Origin: Lonsdalea britannica
Lineage (GTDB): Bacteria > Pseudomonadota > Gammaproteobacteria > Enterobacterales > Enterobacteriaceae
Assembly: GCF_002111595.1 (NCBI RefSeq)
Contig: NZ_LUTN01000022.1
Coordinates: 1-50,741, forward strand
Direction of reading: 5' to 3'
DNA length: 50,741 bases
Shown here piece by piece: positions 33,553 to 45,269 of this stretch (the stretch's first letter is position 1; every line of letters begins with the position of its first letter). Below the pieces are notes generated by a model. It ran no database searches and was not told the origin of the DNA. It saw only the letters and a program-made list of their open reading frames with translations. The position numbers and the translations under genes are program-made.

Positions 33553-35573
33553 TGAAAGAAACCGTAACCCACTTCCCGCACAACGTCGTCGTTACCGAAC
33601 ATTTCTGGATCACGCTGGCCGACGGCACCCGTCTGGCCGCACGGATGTGGCTGCCTGAGCAGGCGCATCAAACGCCGGTTCCGGCCATTCTGGAATACAT
33701 TCCCTACCGCAAACGCGACGGAACCCGTACGCGCGATGAACCGATGCACGGCTGGTTTGCGGGCCACGGCTACGCCGTCCTGCGCGTGGACATGCGCGGC
33801 AGCGGCGAATCCGACGGGCTGATGGCCGATGAATACCTGTTGCAGGAACAGGAAGATGCGCTGGAAGTGATCGACTGGATCAGCCGTCAGGCGTGGTGCA
33901 GCGGCGCGGTCGGCATGATGGGCAAATCCTGGGGCGGCTTCAACTGCCTGCAACTCGCCGCGCGCCGTCCGCCAGCGCTGAAGGCGATCATCACCGTCTG
34001 CTCGACCGATGATCGCTATAACGACGACATCCACTACAAAGGCGGCTGTCTGCTGAACGACAACCTGTGGTGGGGCGGCATCATGATGGCGTACCAGAGC
34101 CGTCCGCAGGACCCGGCGCTGATCGGCGAAAGCTGGTATCAGGACTGGATGCACCGGCTGGACAACATGCCGTTCTTCCCCGCCCAGTGGATGGAACATC
34201 CGCTGCGCGACGCGTACTGGCGTCATGGTTCCGTCGGTGAAGAATGGTCTGACATTCAGTGCCCGGTGATGGCGATCGGCGGCTGGGCCGACTCCTACAC
34301 CAACGCCGTCTTCCGCCTGATGGACAATCTTGAAGTCCCGCGCAAGGCCATCATCGGCCCGTGGGCGCACATTTACCCGCAGGACGGAACGCCAGAACCG
34401 GCCATCGGCTTCCTGCAAGAAGCCGTGCGCTGGTGGGATCACTGGCTGAAAGGCGAAGACAACGACGTACTAGACGGACCGCGCGTGCAGGCGTGGATGA
34501 ACGAGAGCCAGCGCCCCAGCTCGCAGCGGCCGACAGCGCCGGGCGAATGGATCGGCATCGAGGGCGACACCGCGGCGGCTACCACCCCGCGCACCTTCTG
34601 GCTACAGCGCGGCCAGTTGAACGACCAGCCGGATGAGCACGCTGGCTGGCAGAACGTCTGTTCGCCGCAGAGCCACGGTGTCATGGGCGGAGAATGGATG
34701 GGCGCGGGCGTATTGGGCGAAAGCCCGAGCGATCAGCGCATCGACGACGGTCTGGCGACGTGTTATGAAAGCGAGCCGTTGCAGGACATGCTGACGATCT
34801 ACGGCCTGCCGCAGTTTAGCGTCGCGCTGAAAAGTGATAAGCCCGCCGCGATGCTGTATGTGCGCCTGTCCGACGTCGCGGAAGACGGCGCGGTGACTCG
34901 CGTTTCGCACGGCTGGGTGAATCTGAGCCATTTGCAGGGGCAGGATCGTCATACCCCGCTGACGCCGGGAGAAACCGTGCAGGTCAACGTTCAGCTGGAC
35001 GGCATCGCCTGGCGCTTCCCCGCCGGGCATCGTCTGCGCGTCTCGCTGGCGACGACCTACTGGCCGATGGTCTGGCCGATGGCCGAAGCGGCGACGCTCA
35101 GCGTCGATCTGGCAAGCGCGCAGCTGCGCCTGCCGGTCTGCGAGTCGGTACAGCCTATCGCTGGTCCCAACCCGCATCCCAAAACCGCGCCGGATACGCC
35201 GCTGACCGTGCTGTCGCCGGGACGAGTCGACCGTCACGCGTCCTATGACATCGTCACCGATACATGGACCTACGTCACCGAAGGCGTCGGCGGCGTGTTC
35301 GGCGAGGGGGTTTACCGCTTCGACGACATCGACACTACCGTCGACCACAGCCTGCGCCGTCAGTTGACCATCAACAGTCAGGACCCGCTGTCGGCCCGCT
35401 ATCTGTTGACGCAGTCGATGAAAATGGGACGTGAAGGCTGGTGGACCGAGGCGGAGATCACGCTGGAGCTGCGCGGCGATCTCACCCACTTTATCGTGAC
35501 GGCGGATATGCGTATCCAGCACAACGGTCAAGAGGTCTTTAACCGCCAGTGGGATCGCCGCATCCCGCGTTAA
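33549..35573 (+). CDS. CocE/NonD family serine hydrolase
   Basis: This 674-residue protein has an alpha/beta-hydrolase core with the nucleophile elbow GMMGKSWGGFN (Ser127). It also has PAILEYIPYRKRDGTRTRDE, FAGHGYAVLRVDMRGSGESD and the CocE C-terminal jelly-roll domain (about 390-560, with ITLADGT-type start and FPAGHRLRVSLATTYWP). The family includes cocaine esterase, X-Pro dipeptidyl-peptidases and glutaryl-7-ACA acylases, which cut ester or amide bonds. No signal peptide is visible, so it should act in the cytoplasm on what the importer brings in. The start overlaps the ATPase stop by four bases. A bidirectional terminator follows at 35636. The substrate is unknown; an acylated or prolyl peptide-like compound is an inference. 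Confidence 0.88.
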   Translation: MMKETVTHFPHNVVVTEHFWITLADGTRLAARMWLPEQAHQTPVPAILEYIPYRKRDGTRTRDEPMHGWFAGHGYAVLRVDMRGSGESDGLMADEYLLQEQEDALEVIDWISRQAWCSGAVGMMGKSWGGFNCLQLAARRPPALKAIITVCSTDDRYNDDIHYKGGCLLNDNLWWGGIMMAYQSRPQDPALIGESWYQDWMHRLDNMPFFPAQWMEHPLRDAYWRHGSVGEEWSDIQCPVMAIGGWADSYTNAVFRLMDNLEVPRKAIIGPWAHIYPQDGTPEPAIGFLQEAVRWWDHWLKGEDNDVLDGPRVQAWMNESQRPSSQRPTAPGEWIGIEGDTAAATTPRTFWLQRGQLNDQPDEHAGWQNVCSPQSHGVMGGEWMGAGVLGESPSDQRIDDGLATCYESEPLQDMLTIYGLPQFSVALKSDKPAAMLYVRLSDVAEDGAVTRVSHGWVNLSHLQGQDRHTPLTPGETVQVNVQLDGIAWRFPAGHRLRVSLATTYWPMVWPMAEAATLSVDLASAQLRLPVCESVQPIAGPNPHPKTAPDTPLTVLSPGRVDRHASYDIVTDTWTYVTEGVGGVFGEGVYRFDDIDTTVDHSLRRQLTINSQDPLSARYLLTQSMKMGREGWWTEAEITLELRGDLTHFIVTADMRIQHNGQEVFNRQWDRRIPR

Positions 35574-35635
35574 TGAATGCCTGCCGCGGCGCGGAGTCTC
35601 ACTCCGGTCAACGCCGCGCGCGATGACCCATGCTT

Positions 35636-35664
35636 AAACCGCCCGACTGTCGGGCGGTTTTTTT
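35636..35664. terminator. Bidirectional terminator
   Basis: AAACCGCCCGA (35636-35646) pairs with TCGGGCGGTTT (35650-35660) around a three-base loop. T-runs on the right and A-rich sequence on the left let it end both the peptide-transport operon and the convergent hisP-type gene. Confidence 0.85.
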
Positions 35665-35671
35665 ATTGCGC

Positions 35672-36448
35672 TTACTTCAACGCGCCGGACAAGAACTGCT
35701 GCAATCGCCGACTTTGGGGGTTGTTGAACACCGCCTCCGGCGCGCCCTGCTCTTCAATCACGCCCTGATGCAGGAACACCACCTGCGTGGAGACATGACG
35801 GGCGAACTCCATTTCATGCGTCACCACAATCATGGTTTTGCCCTCTTCCGCTAGCTGCTGCATGATTTTCAGCACTTCCCCCACCAGCTCCGGGTCCAGC
35901 GCCGACGTCGGCTCATCAAACAACAGCACCTCCGGCTCCATCGCCAGCGCGCGCGCAATGGAGACGCGCTGCTGCTGTCCGCCGGACAGACTTGAGGGAT
36001 ATTTTCCGCGCGCCCGTTCGTCGATGCCGACTTTGTCCAGATAGCGAATCGCGCGCTCGCGTGCCTCGGCGCGACGGATGCCCAGCACCTGAATCGGCGC
36101 CTCCATCACGTTTTCCAGTACCGTCATGTGGCTCCACAGGTTGAAGTGCTGAAACACCATCGTCAGCCGCGTACGCAGCAGCTGTAGCTGTTTCTTATCG
36201 AACACTTTCAGCTGGCCGTCTTTGTCCCGCACCAGTCGGATCTCTTTCTCATTGACCCACAGCGTGCCCTCCGTCGGCTTCTCGAGAAAGTTGATACAGC
36301 GCAGCAGCGTACTTTTACCGGAACCGGAGGAGCCGATGATGGAAATCACGTCGCCGGCGCTGGCGGACAGCGAAACGCCTTTCAGCACCTCGTGTTCGCC
36401 GTAGTGTTTGTGCAGCTCGGTCACGACTAATTTTTTCTTCTCAGACAT
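35672..36448 (-). CDS. Basic amino acid ABC transporter ATPase, HisP type
   Basis: The 258-residue protein is close to HisP/AotP in length and wording: KLVVTELHKHYGEHEVLKGV, Walker A IIGSSGSGKSTLLRCINFLE, the HisP-typical insertion VNEKEIRLVRDKDGQLKVFD, Q-loop VFQHFNLWSHMTVLENVME, signature LSGGQQQRVSIARALAMEPE and Walker B LLFDEPTSALDPE. It powers uptake of arginine, ornithine, lysine or histidine. It is the last gene of a hisQ-hisM-hisP set that follows the arginine-degradation operon, which favours arginine or ornithine as substrate. Confidence 0.9.
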   Translation of the reverse strand: MSEKKKLVVTELHKHYGEHEVLKGVSLSASAGDVISIIGSSGSGKSTLLRCINFLEKPTEGTLWVNEKEIRLVRDKDGQLKVFDKKQLQLLRTRLTMVFQHFNLWSHMTVLENVMEAPIQVLGIRRAEARERAIRYLDKVGIDERARGKYPSSLSGGQQQRVSIARALAMEPEVLLFDEPTSALDPELVGEVLKIMQQLAEEGKTMIVVTHEMEFARHVSTQVVFLHQGVIEEQGAPEAVFNNPQSRRLQQFLSGALK

Positions 36449-36479
36449 AGCACATTCTCCTGCTATCCAGCGCGGATGA

Positions 36480-37184
36480 TTAAGGTTTCAGATGGATCAG
36501 CCAGCGTTTTTCCGCTTTGCGGAACAGGCGAATCAGACCGTAGGAAACGACAAGGTAAAGCACGGCGGCAAGGCCGAACGCATAGAAAGGCTGATAGGTG
36601 GCGGCGTTGATATCACGCGCTACTTTCAGCAGATCCGGCACCGTGGCGGTAAACGCCAGCGCGGTGGAGTGCAGCATCATAATCACTTCGTTGCCGTAGG
36701 CAGGCAAGGCGATACGCAACGCGGACGGCAAAATGATGCAGCGATACATCTTGGCGCGCGAGAAACCATAGGCCTTCGCCGCTTCCACCTCGCCATGCGG
36801 CACCGCGCGGATGCCACCGGCGAAAATTTCCGAACTGTACGCGCAGGTATTGAGAACCAGCGCCAAAATCGTACAGTTCATCCCGCTGCGGAAAAAGGCG
36901 TTGAGCACCTCGGTGCCGCGCACGACTTCCAGGCTGTACATGCCGGTGTAGATCACCAGCAGCTGCACATAAAGCGGCGTACCGCGAAAGATATAGCTGT
37001 AAAGCCACGCGGGAAAACTCAGCCAGCGCGACGAGGAAACGCGGGCCATCGCCAGCGGCAATGCCAGCAAGCCGCCCAACAGCACGGAGACAATCAGCAG
37101 CCACAGCGTGATCGCCAGACCGGTGATCCGATAGCCGTCGCTCCACAGCAGCGGCTGCCAATATTGTTGCAGGATCTCGATCAT
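36480..37184 (-). CDS. Basic amino acid ABC transporter permease, HisM type
   Basis: The 234-residue membrane protein begins MIEILQQYWQPLLWSDGYRI at 37184, where the ATG overlaps the hisQ stop (ATGA). A longer frame extends upstream into hisQ but is not needed. Features are GLAITLWLLIVSVLLGGLLA, LYSYIFRGTPLYVQLLVIYT and the EAA loop GEVEAAKAYGFSRAKMYRCI. It ends with VSYGLIRLFRKAEKRWL, as in HisM. It forms the channel with the HisQ-type subunit. Confidence 0.9.
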   Translation of the reverse strand: MIEILQQYWQPLLWSDGYRITGLAITLWLLIVSVLLGGLLALPLAMARVSSSRWLSFPAWLYSYIFRGTPLYVQLLVIYTGMYSLEVVRGTEVLNAFFRSGMNCTILALVLNTCAYSSEIFAGGIRAVPHGEVEAAKAYGFSRAKMYRCIILPSALRIALPAYGNEVIMMLHSTALAFTATVPDLLKVARDINAATYQPFYAFGLAAVLYLVVSYGLIRLFRKAEKRWLIHLKP

Positions 37185-37867
37185 AGTTCGGCCCTCTTCA
37201 CGCCCATAGAGTAACGTCGCTCCAGCCACAGCAAGACGCCATTAGAGACGGTGGTCAGCAGCAGATAGATGGCCCCGGCCATCAGGGTATAGAAGAACGG
37301 CTGCCAGGTGCCTTTACCCGCCAGCTGGGTCGCTTTGACCACATCGTGCAGCCCCAGAATGGACACCAGCGCCGTCGCTTTCAGAATGATCATCCAGTTG
37401 TTACCGATGCTGGGCAGCGCAAAACGCATCATCGCGGGGAACAGCACCCGGCGGAAGACCTGCATTCCGTTGAAGCCATACGCCTGCGCCGCCTCTATCT
37501 GTCCGCGCGGAACGGCCATAAACGCGCCGCGAAACGTCTCGGTGAAATACGCGCCGTAGATGAACGCCAGTGTGATCACGCCCGCCGAAAGCGGGTCGAT
37601 ATCAATCTGGCTCATACCCAGAAACTCTGTCACATGATTGAGCGTGATTTGCAGCCCGTAGAAAATTAGCAGCATCAGCACCAAATCCGGCACCCCGCGA
37701 ATTAACGTGGTGTAGGCATTCAGCGCCGCGACGAGCGGGCGGATGCGCGAGAGTTTACCGCTCGCGCCGAGGAGGCCGATGATCACGGCCAGCAGCACCG
37801 AGCTTAGCGCCAGGTCTATCGTCACCAGCGTGCCTTCGAAGATCAATTTATTGTATCCCTGCAACAT
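37181..37867 (-). CDS. Basic amino acid ABC transporter permease, HisQ type
   Basis: The 228 residues match HisQ in length and sequence style: GYNKLIFEGTLVTIDLALSS, TTLIRGVPDLVLMLLIFYGL and the EAA loop GQIEAAQAYGFNGMQVFRRV with LFPAMMRFALPSIGNNW. It is first in hisQMP. Upstream (37868-38002) there is no hisJ or argT gene for the periplasmic binding protein, which normally leads this operon; a binding protein must come from elsewhere. The set lies 136 bases behind astE, so it may be partly co-transcribed with the ast operon. Confidence 0.9.
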   Translation of the reverse strand: MLQGYNKLIFEGTLVTIDLALSSVLLAVIIGLLGASGKLSRIRPLVAALNAYTTLIRGVPDLVLMLLIFYGLQITLNHVTEFLGMSQIDIDPLSAGVITLAFIYGAYFTETFRGAFMAVPRGQIEAAQAYGFNGMQVFRRVLFPAMMRFALPSIGNNWMIILKATALVSILGLHDVVKATQLAGKGTWQPFFYTLMAGAIYLLLTTVSNGVLLWLERRYSMGVKRAEL

Positions 37868-37916
37868 TCGTCGTCCTCTCTGTTATTGGATGTGTAGCTG
37901 TTGCCGCGTAAAAGGC

Positions 37917-37970
37917 GCTTGAGCAACGGGATCTATCGACCATCAAGATCTCCCCAACGTTGGCTCAAGC
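37917..37970. repeat. Large stem-loop between astE and hisQ
   Basis: GCTTGAGCAACG pairs with CGTTGGCTCAAGC (one bulged base), with GATCT/AGATC pairing inside. The element fills the short gap between the two operons and could be a terminator-like, attenuating or mRNA-stabilising structure. No T-run follows in either direction. Confidence 0.45.
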
Positions 37971-38002
37971 CTCGCGCAGTACAGCGTAAGGACGTACCGC
38001 GG

Positions 38003-39007
38003 TCAGGACGGCTCGCTCAGGCTGTCCCACTCGCGTTCGGTCAGGACAAGTCCCGCCCGCAGGCCCAACGCGACGTTTGGATTGGGAAACAAAATCCACT
38101 CGTGGCGATGTTTGACCCGGTCGCTTTCACCCGCCTGCTTACACAGCCGCGTGCCGTGATCAACGCGGGTAAAGTTCGGCGTATCGTCCGCCAGAAACAG
38201 CTGAAAGTCGTCGCTGCGTTTGATCAGCGAGCGATTCACGCTAAACACTCGCAGCGGCGCACTGGCGCGTGCCGGAACGGCCTGTGCGCTCACCAGCGCG
38301 CGCAGCGCGCGGTCAATCGCGGAAAACTGCCCGAGATCGTTATGGCCAAACGGCCGGGCTTTCCCCAGCTCCAGTGTGCAGCTCTCCGCCTGACACCGTT
38401 CGCTGCTGAAGTGGCTGAAGGTGCCCCCCGGTTCGCTGTGCACCACCAGCGCGTCCAGCTCCGCGCCCGCCAGGGCCGCCAGCAGCGCCGGACTGTAAGG
38501 TCGTGGCTGATAAGGCAGCAGCCCAAAACGCGGCAACAGCGACTCACGAATAGCCGTATGCAGGTCGTAGTGATGGCGCTCGATCCCCCGCTCCGCCGCA
38601 TCGGCGTCGAAGAAGGCAGTGAGCAACGGTTCCAGACGGCGTGCGCGGTCCGTGTCTTCCCCCGGCGCGAACTGCGCATGACGCCCGCCGAACATGCGGT
38701 TCATGTCGCTGTGCAGATAACGTTTCCCCACCCGCATCGCGGCGGGATTCCCCAAGATTGCCAGCAGCCGCACGCCCAGCGTCAGTCTCCCCGCCAGCAG
38801 ATCGCCCACCAGCGCGTCGAGCAGCTCAATCGGTGCCGTTTCGTTGCCATGCACGCCCGCCGAGAGCACCACCGCACGGCGATAACCCGCGCGCGGCGTC
38901 AGTTCCAGCACGCCTTCGTCCAGCCAGCGCCAGTGCAGTGCTGCGGTCTCGCCTGCGGTTGTCGGCGGTGATTCGCCGCGCAGCGTCAGCGCTAAAAAAT
39001 CGTTCAT
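38003..39007 (-). CDS. astE: Succinylglutamate desuccinylase
   Basis: AstE cleaves N-succinylglutamate to glutamate and succinate, the last step of the arginine succinyltransferase (AST) pathway. The protein (~334 residues from MNDFLALTLRGES) belongs to the zinc carboxypeptidase-like AstE/AspA family. Zinc ligands appear in SAGVHGNETAPIELLDAL (His, Glu) and YDLHTAIRES (His); RYLHSDMNRMFGG is also typical. The ATG at 39007 matches the family; a second ATG three codons upstream is possible. It is last in astCADBE, 12 bases behind astB. The frame is intact. Confidence 0.93.
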   Translation of the reverse strand: MNDFLALTLRGESPPTTAGETAALHWRWLDEGVLELTPRAGYRRAVVLSAGVHGNETAPIELLDALVGDLLAGRLTLGVRLLAILGNPAAMRVGKRYLHSDMNRMFGGRHAQFAPGEDTDRARRLEPLLTAFFDADAAERGIERHHYDLHTAIRESLLPRFGLLPYQPRPYSPALLAALAGAELDALVVHSEPGGTFSHFSSERCQAESCTLELGKARPFGHNDLGQFSAIDRALRALVSAQAVPARASAPLRVFSVNRSLIKRSDDFQLFLADDTPNFTRVDHGTRLCKQAGESDRVKHRHEWILFPNPNVALGLRAGLVLTEREWDSLSEPS

Positions 39008-39019
39008 CCGCAGCACCCC

Positions 39020-40360
39020 TTACCGTTGGAATTCATAGACGGCGCCCAGACCGAGGATTGACGTCAACGCGTCCAGCGCCTCACGCCCTTCCCGCAGCAG
39101 CTGCGGGTCGGCCAGATCGCCCGCGCTCAGCCGATCGCGATAGTAACGGTCAACCCACTGATTCAGCGTGTCGAACAGCGCATCGGTCATCATCACCTGC
39201 GGATTAACCGCACGGCGCTCTTCCTCGGTCAGCGCCACGCGCAGCCGCAGACACGCCGGCCCGCCGCCGTTACGCATGCTTTCGCGCAGATCAAACACCT
39301 TGATGTCGTCGATTGGGCCGCCGGACGCCGCCATTTCGCTCAGATAGCTCCATACGCCGCGGTGGCTACGCGACTCTTCCGGCACCACTATCGTCATACG
39401 GCCATTTTCACGGGTCAGGATTTGGCTGTTGAACAGGTAGGTCGCCACCGCGTCTTCCACCGACACCCGCTTTTCCGGCACTTCGATCGAAATCAGCTCC
39501 TGCTCAATGTGCGCCATCTTGCGGCGGATCTCGTCCAGCGCCTGCGCCTGATGCAGAAACGCTTGCTGATGATGAAACAACACCTGCTGATTGCTGACGG
39601 CGATCACGTCGTTATGGAACACGCCTTTGTCGATCACCGCCGGGTTCTGCTGTACGAACGCCGTGGACTGCGGGTCAAGCTGATGCAACCGCGCGACGGC
39701 CTCGCTGGCTTCGCGCGTCTGGCGCGCCGGATAGCGCTGCGGTCCCGGCTCAGTCCCGTAATGGTGCTGCCCATAGACGAACACCTGCACGCCGTGGCTG
39801 GCATAGTCGCCGCCCAAGCGGTTATGGTTGGCCGCGCCCTCGTCGCCCAGCAAAGCCACCTGTGGCAACGCGTCGTGATGCACGAAGTGCGCCTCGTCGC
39901 GAAAAATGGCGCGCAGGAGGGCGGATGTCGTCGGCGCTTCAATCGCCCGGTGGAATTTGTTGTTCAGGTTGGCGGCGGTGAAGTGGACGCGGCCGTCCGC
40001 GCTGTCCGCCGAGGGCGATACCGTGGCGGCGTTCGCCGTCCACATGGAGGAGGCGGAGCTGAGCGAAGACAGCAGGCGCGGCGCCTCACGCATGGCCTGC
40101 GCCAGCACGCTTTCATCGCTGCCGCTGAAGCCGAGGCGGCGCAACGTCGGGATATGCGGCCGTTCCTGCGGCGGCAAGACCGCCTGCGGATAGCCGAGAT
40201 CCGCCAGCGTTTTCATTTTCAGCAGCCCCTGCTTGGCCGCCAGCTTCGGGTTAGAGAGGCTATTTTGATGCTGCGTCGAGGCCTCGTTGCCGAATGACAG
40301 CCCCGCATAGTGGTGCGTCAGCCCCACCAACCCGTCGAAATTGATTTCATATCCACGCAT
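39020..40360 (-). CDS. astB: N-succinylarginine dihydrolase
   Basis: AstB hydrolyses N-succinylarginine to N-succinylornithine, two ammonia and CO2 in the cytoplasm. The 446-residue product begins [20 protein letters not shown], the family N-terminus, and contains [30 protein letters not shown] and [20 protein letters not shown] with the catalytic cysteine. Length equals the E. coli enzyme (447). It lies 74 bases behind astD and just before astE. No frameshift is seen, in contrast to its neighbours. Confidence 0.95.
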   Translation of the reverse strand: MRGYEINFDGLVGLTHHYAGLSFGNEASTQHQNSLSNPKLAAKQGLLKMKTLADLGYPQAVLPPQERPHIPTLRRLGFSGSDESVLAQAMREAPRLLSSLSSASSMWTANAATVSPSADSADGRVHFTAANLNNKFHRAIEAPTTSALLRAIFRDEAHFVHHDALPQVALLGDEGAANHNRLGGDYASHGVQVFVYGQHHYGTEPGPQRYPARQTREASEAVARLHQLDPQSTAFVQQNPAVIDKGVFHNDVIAVSNQQVLFHHQQAFLHQAQALDEIRRKMAHIEQELISIEVPEKRVSVEDAVATYLFNSQILTRENGRMTIVVPEESRSHRGVWSYLSEMAASGGPIDDIKVFDLRESMRNGGGPACLRLRVALTEEERRAVNPQVMMTDALFDTLNQWVDRYYRDRLSAGDLADPQLLREGREALDALTSILGLGAVYEFQR

Positions 40361-40434
40361 GTTGACTCCGGAAAACAGAAAGTGGCGGTGCGGTCCCGCC
40401 CCTGCTCATGATGAGCCGGGAGCGGATCGGCCGA

Positions 40435-41916
<1,482 letters not shown>

Positions 41917-41917
<1 letters not shown>

Positions 41918-42956
41918 TAGTGTGTCTCCTCAACGTTAAGCGGTATGACGCGAGCCAGTTCGCCCGCTTTAAGACACAGGACATCCGCCGTCGCGGCATC
42001 CAGTTTCAACGTATCCTGAGTCAGATCGGCCAGAACCCGCATGGCGCGGTAGTGGCGATAATTGTCGTTAGCCACCAGACAGATCGTTGCGTTGCCTTCC
42101 ACCGCGCGGTCGTCGACGACCACGGTCTTCAACTGGCTATCTTTCACCGCACGCAGCTCGTCGATGTTCGCCTCAAGCGTCGATCCCCCGTCAAAAATGT
42201 CGACATAGCCGCGATAGCACAGCCCTTCGGCTTCCAGCAGTCGGCGCGCAGGCGCGGTATGCGGATGCACACGGCCGATGGCATCGCGGGCGGCTTTATC
42301 CAGAAAGTCCACGTACAGCGGATGTTTCGGCATCAGCTCGGCGATGAACTCTTTTTGACCAATGCCGCTGAGATAGTCGGCCTTGGCAAAATCAATCGAG
42401 AAGAAGTGGCTGCCGACCCCTTCCCAGAACGGCGAGCGACCGTTTTCATCGGAGTAGCCGCGCATTTCCGCGATGACCCGATCTGAGAAGTGTTCACGAA
42501 ACGCGGCCATAAACAGGAAGCGCATTTTGGACAGCAGCTTACCGTTCTGGCTGTGGCGATAGTCCGGGTCCAGAAATAGCGTACACAGCTCGCTGCAGCC
42601 GGTATGGTCGTGGCTCAATGACAACGTCGGCATCGCCTTGTAGACGTTCAGCGCTTTGGACGCATGAACCAGCGTGCCGAGGCGGAAGTTGTACCAAGCT
42701 CCGTCAGCCCGACCGCGACTTCCAGCGCGCTGACCCCTACCACCCGACCACAGGAAACATCTTCCAGAACAAACAGGTATCCCTGCTCGCTTTTCGGTAG
42801 TTCGCCCTGCCAGGTTTTCTGCGCCCGCGAAATACGGGCGGATAAAATCTCTTCGTTATGCGGCAACGTGGTCAGCCCGACGCCGGACTTTTGCGCCAGC
42901 GCCATTAGGTCCGGCAGGTCGCGGTGCGCGACGGGGCGAATCATCATCATTGTCAT
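41917..42956 (-). pseudogene. astA: Arginine N-succinyltransferase, single frameshift
   Basis: AstA transfers succinyl from succinyl-CoA to arginine, the first committed step. Two frames make one ~346-residue enzyme (E. coli: 344). The first has [20 protein letters not shown] and [19 protein letters not shown] up to EVAVGLTE. It breaks near 42692, where Pro-Trp-Tyr is expected. The second gives [40 protein letters not shown] and the rest to PLNVEETH. Adding one C (GAGCTTGG to GAGCCTTGG) restores the family sequence. The start at 42956 follows GAGAGG and precedes three further Met codons. It is second in the operon, 32 bases behind astC. Confidence 0.9.
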
Positions 42957-42988
42957 ATCAACCTCTCGTTCTCTTCCTTGCGCCGAAT

Positions 42989-44370
<1,382 letters not shown>

Positions 44371-44438
44371 CTAGTTCCGCGGCGCGATGATTATCGCTTT
44401 GGTTAAACCGTGGTATAGATATCAATGACAGGAGGTAG

Positions 44439-44454
44439 AGCAGGCATCGTGCCA
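44439..44454 (-). promoter_or_regulatory. Sigma-54 promoter of the ast operon
   Basis: Read leftwards, TGGCACG-ATGC-CTGCT matches the sigma-54 consensus TGGCACG-N4-TTGCW with one change (C for T). The -24 GG and -12 GC are correctly spaced. Transcription would start near 44428, leaving a leader of about 225 bases before astC. Confidence 0.82.
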
Positions 44455-44511
44455 GAAATGAATAAACGATGAATAAGTGTATTTTTTTTCCTAAAAACAA
44501 GCGATTACAAA

Positions 44512-44525
44512 TGCATAATTATGCA
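44512..44525. promoter_or_regulatory. ARG box (ArgR-binding site)
   Basis: TGCATAATTATGCA is a perfect palindrome matching the ARG box core (TGAATAATTATTCA) except for one symmetrical change. A weaker second box may follow at about 44531-44548 (CTTGAATTCAAAC), with the usual 3-bp gap between 18-bp boxes. It lies between the NtrC-like sites and the sigma-54 promoter, as in the enteric astC control region. Confidence 0.65.
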
Positions 44526-44651
44526 AGCATCTTGAATTCAAACCTAAAGTAAAAAAGAATTCTTTGTAAAACGCCCCTTTGGCAGAAATTTTATTCAAAA
44601 AAAAGGAAAAGAATTTTTTTTAATTTGACGCCACATCATCCCTGTCTCGTT

Positions 44652-44730
44652 GCACTAACAGTGAGCAAACAAACCGATCGCCCGACGCGGCGCGCACCAT
44701 ATTAGGTCGCTAGTTGCACCAACTTGAGGC
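44652..44730. promoter_or_regulatory. Three NtrC-like enhancer sites upstream of astC
   Basis: GCACTAACAGTGAGC (44652-44666), GCACCATATTAGGTC (44694-44708) and GCACCAACTTGAGGC (44716-44730) each keep the GCAC half of the NtrC site (GCAC-N7-GTGC) with a weaker second half. They lie about 200-280 bases upstream of the sigma-54 promoter. Nitrogen limitation should therefore switch on the operon. Confidence 0.55.
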
Positions 44731-44959
44731 GCGCCCCCTTACGGTGAGATCGCGCTCGCCGCTTTTGTGCGATAAAAGCCCAACAAGAGACTGTGATAGA
44801 GAACGAAGGCCGAGACGAGGGATTCGCCAGATCTCTCCAGCATCAGGCTGAAAGCGGTAGAAATGGGCAGGACTGGATGGAAAAAGGGAGAACGATGGGG
44901 GCAGGTCAGGCAGGCGGCCGCGCGTTCTGACACAAGACGCGCAGCCTGAATCACAAGCC

Positions 44960-45265
44960 TTAATGGCTCGGCATAAAGCGCTCCAGCTGTCGCCGCAGCC
45001 GCAGATTTTCCTGGTTGAGGCGCTCCATTTTATCCAGCAGCGTCAGCGTCATGGCGATGCCCGGCCAGTCAATCTCCAGCTCGTAGCGCAAACGTCGCGC
45101 TCGCTGTAGTTGGCTCACCGCACAGGCATCGAAGCACCACTGCGGCTGGGTCTCTTCCTGAGGTGCGATGACGCCCAGCGCAACGACTTCGCTGAGCTCA
45201 TCTCTGGAGAGCCCGACGATCTGGCACACCTCAATCACGGTAAAGGTGACGTCGATATCATCCAT
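44960..45265 (-). CDS. cbpM: Chaperone modulator CbpM
   Basis: The ~101-residue protein (MDDIDVTFTVIEVCQIVGLS) matches the CbpA inhibitor CbpM: LSRDELSEVVALGVIAPQEE, WCFDACAVSQLQRARRLRYE, and LEIDWPGIAMTLTLLDKMER with a C-terminal coiled segment. CbpM binds the J-domain of CbpA and blocks its co-chaperone and DNA-binding activity. The ATG at 45265 lies 4 bases behind cbpA. The longer upstream frame overlaps cbpA and is not needed. Confidence 0.93.
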   Translation of the reverse strand: MDDIDVTFTVIEVCQIVGLSRDELSEVVALGVIAPQEETQPQWCFDACAVSQLQRARRLRYELEIDWPGIAMTLTLLDKMERLNQENLRLRRQLERFMPSH

Positions 45266-45269
45266 AGCA

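Noticed and set aside
37901-38971. Long plus-strand frame of 356 codons antisense to astE
   Set aside because: It lies opposite a clear AstE, reads as low-complexity Arg/Gln/Ala sequence and has no family pattern; high G+C makes such antisense frames common.
39362-40297. Plus-strand frame of 311 codons opposite astB
   Set aside because: The sense strand encodes intact AstB; the antisense protein is an Arg/Val/Leu-rich artefact of codon bias.
44739-44954. Small minus-strand frame between astC control sites and cbpM
   Set aside because: No ribosome-binding site, no family similarity, and it borders the NtrC-like sites.
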